The notes below the pieces were generated by a model that worked only from the letters and a program-made list of their open reading frames with translations, did not search any database and was not told the DNA's origin. DNA of 64,000 bases from Stentor roeselii (taxonomy: Eukaryota > Ciliophora > Heterotrichea > Heterotrichida > Stentoridae), in contig RSEH01000182.1 in assembly GCA_006503475.1 (NCBI GenBank), forward strand, positions 32,039 through 96,038, given 5' to 3'. How positions within the stretch are numbered: position 1 is the stretch's first letter; each line of letters begins with the position of its first letter. A program made the translations under genes and the position numbers. This document shows, piece by piece, positions 57,146 to 64,000 of this stretch.

Positions 57146-60100
57146 ATGAAAGCTTTAACCTTAAGCCTAGTACTTGGATTAATCACTTCAATGAAAGTAT
57201 CAATCTTGCACTCTTTACTAAACCCGAACTTTTTCCTCTCAGAAGTCAAAAACACTTCCTCAAGTCAACTTCTTATAACCCAAACTTCAGACATAATCGA
57301 AAAAGTGAGCCCAGAAGCCGAACTTCTTTACGACTTGACTTTTTCTCCTGTTTATTCAGAGTTAATTAAAGAACTAAGCATAAAAGACGAGAAATTTTAC
57401 ATCAAAGGCTACTCTTTTCTTTCAGAGCCTAATAAATTCGAAATAAATCCAAAAAATGAAGAATCAACCATCTTAAGCCTTTTCAACAGTCTTTTAATAA
57501 AAAACTTTGCAGTGGTTTATTCTCTCCAGTCAACCTCTACTTTTCCTTCACTCCTGGAAAAAGCTAAATTAAAATATCTAATAGAATCAGAAGTTTCACC
57601 AAATACTTTAAAATTTCTTCTACAAGAGTTAAAATTCTCAGAAATTTCAACAATTTTCCTTGCTTTACCTGGAAAAACCACGCTAAATTTCTTTGAACAG
57701 TTGAATAACATAGACTTCTCAAATTACATCTGGATTCTTTCAGAATCTTCAGATTTTCTCGAGTTTTCCATAGAAAAAAAACTAACAAAAGATGGAATTC
57801 TTCGACTTTCAAGAAGTTTTTCCTCAAACTTTATATCTGAAACATTTTCTTTTTTTACAAACTGCGAATTTGAAGAGTTTTTTCAATGTTCGAGATCTTT
57901 TTCCCCTCCTGACTGGCATATTTTAAATGTGGTTGAAGGAAAATATCGAAAAGTAGGTCGATGTGGTTTGACCTGTGAGTTCGAAGCAGATTTTTATTGG
58001 CCGAAGGGAGTTGTTGACATAAAAAACCATAAAAAGTCTTTGATGGTTTCGTTTGAAGCTAGTTTGCAGGATCCTCAAGGGCAAAGTCTTGAGTTTTTGA
58101 GACCTGCTTATCAAGGAATCGAATTAGGACTCGCTTATGTTAATAATATCAGCTCGGCTTTTTCGGTTAATGCTACTCGTCTGGATTTGGGAGGAACTTA
58201 TTTTAATAGATCGTTTGTTAATGAGTCTTTAGAGAAGATTAATTGGAAACTTGGATTGGCAACTATTGCACCTCCTATTTCGGAATTAGCTGTGAGTTTT
58301 TATCAAGAGATGCAGAGTAAAACGATTGTGACTCCTATGATTGGATACTCGAATACAGTTTCGATGATGTCCTCTCAGCTTGAATTTCCGTACTATTCAC
58401 GAGTTTGCATGCCAGATACTTACGTAACTGTTATTCTATCAATGATGGCAAAGTACTTTGGATGGCAGAAATTAGGAGTCTTATATGTTGATAATTTATT
58501 TTCTCGTACTCTTTATAATGAGTTTAAAATTCAGTCCCAGACTTATTCCTTAACGATTTTGAATGAAGGGAACAACAAACTTCCAGCAAACTCAAAACTT
58601 TGGAAAAATCAAGAATTTAATTCTATTTTTGAATCGTTGGGCAAAAGTCAAGCAAGAATTATTGTAGTATTTTGCTTTACTAATGAGATTGAAACTATTT
58701 TGATGAAGATGCATGAGCTTGGGTACTCTGGAGATGAATACGAATACTTAGCAGTAGGTTGGCTAGTCGATGATCTAATAAATCCCAAAGGTAAATTCGA
58801 TCCAACCCATTTGAAAATAATCCGAAACTCCTTAAAAGGTTCCCTGATGTTTTTCCCAGTGAGTTTCGTAGACGATTTCGGTGCATCAATAAAAGAAAAA
58901 TACGAAGCTTCATTCAAGACCTCTCCAGTGGGTTATTCATCTTTCGCTTTCGATTCAGTTTTAGCAGTATTCAACACGCTCTCATCATTGATGTTAAGCC
59001 AAAAAGACTACGAAAACCCTTCGAATTTCATGAGTTCTTTAAGAAGCATAAGATTTTTAGGTACTACAGGTCCAGTGACATTCCAGCAAGGTAAAAACGA
59101 CCGATCTCCAATGGACCACTATATCTTAAATACGAAAAAAGTGAATAATTCCTGGGAAATCAAGAAAATCGGGATTTTTTCTCCTTCGAGTTTAAAAGTT
59201 TTCACTTTTTATGAAAATATTACCTGGCCTGGGGAGAAAATCCCTTCAGATGACCCGATTTCTTATAAATGTCCTTTTTCTCCAGATCAGGTAAAACAAG
59301 ATAAAATAGGAACTGTTGTTCTTTTTATTGTCTTTTTAATTGTGCTTGGATTGGTTTTTTTCTCGATAGTTTCCGGTTGGAATCGTTGGAAAGATGCTGA
59401 AAACATTTCCAGAACTGGAAAAAAATATGAAATGACCTTCACTGATATTTTAAATATCAGTAAAATCCCTATCGAGTTCTTTCAGTACCTCGGACTGATA
59501 CCTTCACTTCCAATAATATTGACTATTTTTAAATCTATTGGAAATGTGGTCTCTCTTGACTTAGAAGCGGTTTACAAACTAGAAAGTTCTATTTTTTGGA
59601 TAGTTTATCAAGTGGTTCTTGCATTTTCAGCCTTTTGCGCATTTCTTCGAGTGCTGAAAGTCTTTCGTATTTCAATTCCATATTCAAATGTCCTTGTTTC
59701 CCTTTCAAGTGACTTGTTTTTTATCTCAACTTTGACGAGTTTGCTGAATATTTACCTCTGCCATGAGAGAAGCTCTTATCCTTTCTTGTACTTTGACTGT
59801 AAAACACGTTGCTGGGAGTCAAGTCATTTAATTTACGTGTTCTTTAACTCAGTTGTTTTGGTTTTTTACTGTCTTGTGATGGTCTACTTGAAGCCTTTCT
59901 GGGCTTCTGGCAGTTTAGAAGACCAAAACGTGGCAATTTCAGGTTCCCATACTTACCTCAAGACTTTCATGCAAGTTTTTCTCATTTGTTTGAAGAAACT
60001 TGTCTGGATAATCGGTTCCAAGGCGTATTCATTGACGATGCTAGTCTGCATTTCAGCTTATCTCGTATTTAACTCACAGAAACAAGCTTTTAATGTTGAA

Positions 60101-60457
60101 ATTTTGCAGCTTTGGCATGTTTTGAGCTACTTTGCTGTTGCTTTTGTTTGTTTCTTTTCTTTTATTTGTGAAGTCACGGGCTCTTATGACTCACCTCTTT
60201 GGCTTATCGCAACTCTTGTCACTTGGGGAATGATTCTAATGGTCGGGCTTTTCATTCAGAAGATGAAGAAAATGTTCTGGCCTTTTAATGGAGGAGTTGT
60301 TGATATCATCTTGTTGAAATTCGCTTTTCAGAATAAGAAAATCGATTGGGTTCATCGGCATAGCAATATTTTTCATCACTTTTGGATTGAAAGAGGAGAT
60401 GATGGCCTGAAAGACGTGCAGGACTGTCGAGCTCCTCCGAATAGTGTTAATTTATAA
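57146..60457 (+). CDS. Venus-flytrap (periplasmic-binding-protein type I) receptor with eight membrane segments
   Basis: 1103 residues. Signal peptide ~1-18. Residues ~300-720 look like an ANF-receptor/Leu-binding domain: SLEFLRPAYQGIELGLAYVNN, APPISELAVSFYQEMQSKTIVTPMIGYSNTVSMMSSQLEFPYYSRVCMPD, KYFGWQKLGVLYVDNLFSRT and VGYSSFAFDSVLAVFNTL. The order is that of metabotropic glutamate/GABA-B receptors. About eight hydrophobic segments occupy ~726-1050. An extra ~280-residue domain precedes the flytrap, and there is no cysteine-rich linker. It probably senses an extracellular amino-acid-like ligand. Whether it couples as a GPCR cannot be said. Confidence 0.78.
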   Translation: MKALTLSLVLGLITSMKVSILHSLLNPNFFLSEVKNTSSSQLLITQTSDIIEKVSPEAELLYDLTFSPVYSELIKELSIKDEKFYIKGYSFLSEPNKFEINPKNEESTILSLFNSLLIKNFAVVYSLQSTSTFPSLLEKAKLKYLIESEVSPNTLKFLLQELKFSEISTIFLALPGKTTLNFFEQLNNIDFSNYIWILSESSDFLEFSIEKKLTKDGILRLSRSFSSNFISETFSFFTNCEFEEFFQCSRSFSPPDWHILNVVEGKYRKVGRCGLTCEFEADFYWPKGVVDIKNHKKSLMVSFEASLQDPQGQSLEFLRPAYQGIELGLAYVNNISSAFSVNATRLDLGGTYFNRSFVNESLEKINWKLGLATIAPPISELAVSFYQEMQSKTIVTPMIGYSNTVSMMSSQLEFPYYSRVCMPDTYVTVILSMMAKYFGWQKLGVLYVDNLFSRTLYNEFKIQSQTYSLTILNEGNNKLPANSKLWKNQEFNSIFESLGKSQARIIVVFCFTNEIETILMKMHELGYSGDEYEYLAVGWLVDDLINPKGKFDPTHLKIIRNSLKGSLMFFPVSFVDDFGASIKEKYEASFKTSPVGYSSFAFDSVLAVFNTLSSLMLSQKDYENPSNFMSSLRSIRFLGTTGPVTFQQGKNDRSPMDHYILNTKKVNNSWEIKKIGIFSPSSLKVFTFYENITWPGEKIPSDDPISYKCPFSPDQVKQDKIGTVVLFIVFLIVLGLVFFSIVSGWNRWKDAENISRTGKKYEMTFTDILNISKIPIEFFQYLGLIPSLPIILTIFKSIGNVVSLDLEAVYKLESSIFWIVYQVVLAFSAFCAFLRVLKVFRISIPYSNVLVSLSSDLFFISTLTSLLNIYLCHERSSYPFLYFDCKTRCWESSHLIYVFFNSVVLVFYCLVMVYLKPFWASGSLEDQNVAISGSHTYLKTFMQVFLICLKKLVWIIGSKAYSLTMLVCISAYLVFNSQKQAFNVEILQLWHVLSYFAVAFVCFFSFICEVTGSYDSPLWLIATLVTWGMILMVGLFIQKMKKMFWPFNGGVVDIILLKFAFQNKKIDWVHRHSNIFHHFWIERGDDGLKDVQDCRAPPNSVNL

Positions 60458-60592
60458 TAAATGAACTTTATGAATAGGAAAATCGCTTTTATAAGATTTT
60501 AGAAAATTTAAACAGGGCTTCTTTGTTGAAATATTTTACTGATTTTCTTTAAATTTTATTGGAGTTGGTGAATTTATTGCAATGGTTTATAA

Positions 60593-61576
60593 ATGTCGCA
60601 AAGCTTCTCAGCTTATATTCTTAACTCAATAGGGAGTCTTGATGGGTGGCAACTGGTCACCAGAGAAGTTCCAGAATTGACTGAGAAGCAGGTTTTGGTG
60701 AAAATGGAATGCAGCACTATTAACCCTAGCGATTATCTTTCAATCTTAGGAGGATATCCAGTGGCAAGCCTTCCCATGTATACTGGGTATGAAGGAAGTG
60801 GAACAGTGGTTAAAGCTGGAAGTTCAGAAGGAGCTCAGTCTTTATTAAACCTCAGAGTCGGTTTAATGACAGCAGGTGCCTGGGGCGAATATGCAGTGAC
60901 CGACTTCGAAGCTGTTTTTCCCCTCGAGGACCATGTTTCCTTCGAGCAAGCTGCCGACCTGATCGTAAACCCAATGACAGTAGCCTATATGATAGAGGTA
61001 TGTCAAAAAAGCAACTCAGGTTTCATCCAAAACGCTGCAGCTTCTTCTTTAGGACAGCAGCTGACTCAATTAGCGACCCGACTGGGCATAAAGCACATCA
61101 ACCTTGTCCGAAGGTCTGAACAAGTCGAAATCCTGAGGGCACTTGGCGCTGAACTTGTTTTTAACACTTCTGAACCTGACTGGCTTGATCATGCAAAAAA
61201 AGCCGCTGCTAACTTTGCACCTGTTGTCGCTTTTGACGCTATTGGAGGCAAAGATACAGCTGTTCTTGGATCTTTGATTGAAAATAAAGGAACTGTTTAT
61301 AATTATGGACTGTTGTCAGGGCTTAATCCTGAATTGTCGAGTTTGCAACTTATTTTTCAGCAGAAGACTTTGACTGGATTGTGGCTTAGACAGTATTTGT
61401 TTGCCAAGTCGGTAGAGGAGAGAAGGGAAGTTGGAAGATTTGTTCAGAAGCATATTGATATCCTTGGATTTAGATATGGGTTTGAAACTAACTTGAGTGA
61501 ACTTAGAGATGCTTTGGTGAGGTATAAGGATAATCCTACTGGAAACAAAGTGCTCATTAGGACAAAATTAGCTTAA
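60593..61576 (+). CDS. MDR-family NAD(P)H oxidoreductase, quinone-oxidoreductase/MECR-like
   Basis: 327 residues. The N-terminal GroES-like part has STINPSDYLSILGGYP and YTGYEGSGTVVKAG. The Rossmann part has SGFIQNAAASSLGQQLTQLATRLGIKHINLVRR, where the usual AxGGVG dinucleotide loop reads AAASSLGQ, as in some enoyl-reductase types. Catalytic zinc ligands are absent, so it belongs to the non-zinc MDR branch that uses NADPH to reduce quinones or 2-enoyl thioesters. Substrate cannot be fixed. The ATG lies in TTTATAAATG, 136 bp after the receptor gene. Confidence 0.8.
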   Translation: MSQSFSAYILNSIGSLDGWQLVTREVPELTEKQVLVKMECSTINPSDYLSILGGYPVASLPMYTGYEGSGTVVKAGSSEGAQSLLNLRVGLMTAGAWGEYAVTDFEAVFPLEDHVSFEQAADLIVNPMTVAYMIEVCQKSNSGFIQNAAASSLGQQLTQLATRLGIKHINLVRRSEQVEILRALGAELVFNTSEPDWLDHAKKAAANFAPVVAFDAIGGKDTAVLGSLIENKGTVYNYGLLSGLNPELSSLQLIFQQKTLTGLWLRQYLFAKSVEERREVGRFVQKHIDILGFRYGFETNLSELRDALVRYKDNPTGNKVLIRTKLA

Positions 61577-61686
61577 TTAGAGTTCTTCTAAGATACTTTA
61601 ATCTCTTGTTTTTTAGAAAGAACATATTAAAGTTTCACTCAGATGTAATAAATTAAAGTAATTATGTATTTTAGATATAATTTATT

Positions 61687-62469
61687 ATGGATATCGATCA
61701 AAGAAAGCTACTTTGTCTCAATGGGAAAAATTTTACCAAATTTTGCATTTTTATTACTCTTTTTGTAGCATCGGGTCGCATCGGACTCTTGGGATTTCCG
61801 AATTGGTATTATCAAGGAAAGGATTCTAAAAAGTGGAAAGGAGGGTTGTTTTCGGTTTATAGTTCTGGTGGACTGATCAAGGAAAAATCCTATTCTAAAC
61901 TATCTGAGCATTATTGTGCAGAAAAAACAAATTATTCGTACACTTATTCCAGTTTCAATATAAGTTACTATGAAGCAGATTCAATGTGCCGTAAGTTTCA
62001 ATCTCTTTCAAGTTCTTCAGGCTTCTATGTAGCTTTTGCAGTGATAGCTTTTATTGTAGCGGCTTTAAGAGTGTTATGCATGGTTAAAAGGATACCTTCT
62101 TTTTATATTTGTGTACTTGTGACATCATTTATTCATTTCATCTTAGAATTCATTTCCGTTATAGTAATCGCAGCAGCTCCCAAGATGACATTCGCAGAAG
62201 ACTGCAATTATTTGTCTTACTTCACTGAATCAACTAATGATTTGAATACTTGTAGTGATACAGGAGCTGCAATTAATCTATTCTTCAATTTTGCCTCTTT
62301 CTTAATCGATATCTTAATCTTTATACTTTTCATTGCTTTTAAAACATCTAGTGAGTTAATTCAAGTTCAAGCAAGACAAGATGAGAGTAGAGGTGAGTAC
62401 CGAATTCCTCCGATAATACCTGTAGAAGATCCTGATTGCAAGGTAAAAGCTGTAGAAAATGTCGACTAG
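61687..62469 (+). CDS. Four-transmembrane protein, function unknown
   Basis: 260 residues with TM segments at about 19-40 (FCIFITLFVASGRIGLLGF), 115-137 (FYVAFAVIAFIVAALRVL), 140-165 (FYICVLVTSFIHFILEFISVIVI) and 200-222. A cysteine-containing loop lies between TM1 and TM2 (YCAEKTNYSYTY, DSMCRKF) and another between TM3 and TM4 (EDCNYL, NTCSDTG). The layout resembles claudin-like or tetraspan families, but no CCG or GLW motif is present, so I leave it unnamed. The C-terminal tail is charged. Codon use is gene-like. Confidence 0.6.
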   Translation: MDIDQRKLLCLNGKNFTKFCIFITLFVASGRIGLLGFPNWYYQGKDSKKWKGGLFSVYSSGGLIKEKSYSKLSEHYCAEKTNYSYTYSSFNISYYEADSMCRKFQSLSSSSGFYVAFAVIAFIVAALRVLCMVKRIPSFYICVLVTSFIHFILEFISVIVIAAAPKMTFAEDCNYLSYFTESTNDLNTCSDTGAAINLFFNFASFLIDILIFILFIAFKTSSELIQVQARQDESRGEYRIPPIIPVEDPDCKVKAVENVD

Positions 62470-62724
62470 AAAGTAAATAGATAGAATAAAAGTTAATTTA
62501 GATGTTGATAATGTAGCAAAACTCTGTATAATTATTCAATCCACTTAAAAAATGATGACTCTATCTCATCTATCAGTCCTAGTTATTTTCAAGTTTGCAT
62601 CTTTCAATATTAAATAAATCCACATCAAATTTCTCACTTCGAGTTTTCTCCTCATTCAATTTATAAATTTTTCCCTAAACAAAATCATGAAAACTCCCCA
62701 GATAAAAAACAAAAAACAACTATG

Positions 62725-63375
62725 ACTCAAAAACACACAAAATTTATGAAAGCAGTCCAAGAAAAAATCCAGTCACTCCCCAACCTGAAAAAATCAGGAA
62801 CAATGAAGATTCTTTAACTTAATGAGTATCAGGAAGATTATTTCTTTTAAAATAATAACTGATTTTTCTTCATTATGTATTGAAAAGTGATACATTAACA
62901 CAATTGCTAAAACCATCACAAAACCAAGACTGGGTCCCAGTGTTCGCTTTATCTATAAGTGGAGAATTTTTTCTACGGCACGTTCCTGAGATCTGAAGTT
63001 CTATTCCGAAGATGCAGCTCGAAGAAGTAAGCTAAACAAGAGAATTTTCTGCTTGTAATGAAGTAGAAGATGTGTGAGTTGATGGAATCGTTAACTTTAA
63101 AATTATTGAATGTCACTATACCAAGGCCATAAAATCCTCACCGAAATGAAAGATTTTTTTAAATAACAAGCAAGTCCATAGATTTCATGTCAATTTATAT
63201 ATCCATCTACAACTTAACTTCAAAGACGATTATCAAACCCCCAATAATCCAAGAGTCAATATTAATCCTTTCTTTTTTATTCAGTACTGGAATCCTTTAC
63301 AGTCCCTTCCTGCGAAGCTTAAATATAGGTCAACAAAAGTTACTATTTCTATCAAAGAATTAGAGATACAATGAA
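62725..63375 (+). pseudogene. Possible decayed protein-coding gene, unidentified
   Basis: Coding-like stretches follow one another but are broken by stops. Around 62725 a short frame reads MTQKHTKFMKAVQEKIQS. Near 62900-63000 another gives NQDWVPVFALSISGEFFLRHVPEI. From about 63055 a frame of over 100 codons with two TGAs gives HVNLYIHLQLNFKDDYQTPN and AKLKYRSTKVTISIKELE. Amino-acid composition and codon choice are gene-like, but I cannot name the parent or find splice sites that would join the pieces. Edges are approximate. Confidence 0.4.
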
Positions 63376-63986
63376 ATAAAGGGTATCCACTTAGTCCAGT
63401 TATTGTACAAAAAAATTATAATCAAAAGAAGAAGATAAGTAAATCAGTGCACCTCTAAAGAATCAGCCCAATCTTCTGGACAATATATTCATTTATATAA
63501 TGATAATTTTATGGTTTTATTAAGGTATTCTATTAGTTTTATATAAGTTTGAATCAAGATATATGAATTTGTCGAACATAAGAAAAATTTTAATAAATAT
63601 CTTTAGTGTTGTTCAGTAACAAAAGTAATTAATAAACTTAATTCTTCAGCTACCAATTAATTCATCGATACTTTCAATAATAATTTACAAATATATATTT
63701 GATTTTAATATTTCCAAATAATCTAATATTACAATCCTGGTGAATTTTATCGAAGACCACCGACAATATAATAATAAAGCATTTCTATTTATTTTCAAAC
63801 TAGAAACAATATAAGCTTCATCATTCATTGAACATAATTTGGTCTAAATCATAAGAAATCCCATAAATTACTCTAAAAAATTATAATTGTTCATATTTTA
63901 AAGGAATTTAAAACCTTCAAGAAAAAAAAATTTCATCAAATTTTAAAAATATATCAAAATCATTTCCTCAATCCTTTGTTTTATAA
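63376..63986. other. AT-rich spacer, no gene
   Basis: Very AT-rich, with no ORF of note, no tRNA and no telomeric repeat. Confidence 0.55.
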
Positions 63987-64000
63987 ATGGTTGTCAAAAT
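63987..64000 (+). CDS. Start of a gene cut by the window edge
   Basis: TTTTATAAATGGTTGTCAAA carries the local TATAAATGG start motif and then MVVK. Too short to assign. Confidence 0.45.

Noticed and set aside
62890-63060. Idea that ACTGGGTCCCAGT and its surroundings are a structured RNA
   Set aside because: The palindrome is short, and the reading frame through it looks more like protein.
63187-63363. Short frame starting MSIYISIYNLTSKT
   Set aside because: It overlaps a longer, more protein-like frame with two TGAs; only one can be real and neither is proven.
1-64000. Transposons, CRISPR arrays, tRNA genes, telomere repeats
   Set aside because: None seen: no terminal repeats with a transposase, no regular spacers, no cloverleaf with GGTTCRA in the spacers, no C/A-rich telomere ends.

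Overview
The window looks like macronuclear DNA of a heterotrich ciliate, most likely Stentor. It is AT-rich and very gene-dense. Genes close with TAA, TAG and TGA alike and tryptophan is TGG, so the code is standard, which excludes most other ciliates. Eleven tiny introns can be read directly: eight of 15 nt, two of 14 nt and one of 17 nt. Nearly all have an A six bases from the 3' end. Short introns of this kind with a standard code are a Stentor hallmark. Many start codons sit inside a TATAAATG-like motif.

Layout. 95-9808: a DUF229 type II membrane protein, then a 2134-residue protein joining 35 WD40 blades, ankyrin-like repeats and a TRP-like channel. 10062-14945: an F-box gene, two decayed copies of it, and between them an RNase P RNA gene that ends 6 bp before a Pin4 parvulin. 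15181-19715: an unknown protein, a SAXO-type axonemal protein, a tubulin glutamylase-like TTLL and a peroxisomal-type 3-hydroxyacyl-CoA dehydrogenase. 19829-26692: a membrane sensor with TPRs and a vWA-like end, a TPR protein and a long coiled-coil protein. 27858-36580: an SLC25A38-like carrier, a coiled coil, a RING-like protein, a secreted EGF-repeat protein, PI4-kinase beta, a YeeE/YedE transporter and an unknown protein. 37082-41546: an FCP/SCP phosphatase, a small membrane protein, a VAMP7-like R-SNARE, a coiled coil and an importin-alpha-like protein. 41843-56948: a cohesin SCC3/STAG-like protein, a cyclic-nucleotide-binding protein, a four-domain EEEE calcium channel, a SHIPPO-repeat protein, a kelch-BTB protein and an unknown protein. 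57146-62469: a Venus-flytrap receptor with an unusual membrane part, an MDR oxidoreductase and a four-TM protein. 62470-64000 is mostly gene-poor, with a likely decayed gene and the first codons of another gene at the edge.

Functional themes are ciliary structure (SAXO, TTLL, SHIPPO), membrane excitability and sensing (Cav, TRP-WD40, cyclic-nucleotide-binding protein, Venus-flytrap receptor, sensor-TPR), membrane traffic and lipid signalling (VAMP7, PI4K beta) and nuclear functions (SCC3, importin alpha, FCP, RNase P, Pin4). Nothing suggests operons. Neighbouring genes are nevertheless packed to 6-50 bp, and two divergent pairs have start codons 10-14 bp apart.

Most notable: the RNase P RNA/Pin4 arrangement, the WD40-TRP fusion, the 14- and 17-nt introns, the sharp block-wise switches of synonymous base composition inside genes, and a 220-nt stretch with no G before the kelch-BTB gene. 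All gene functions are inferred from motifs read by eye, without database searches.
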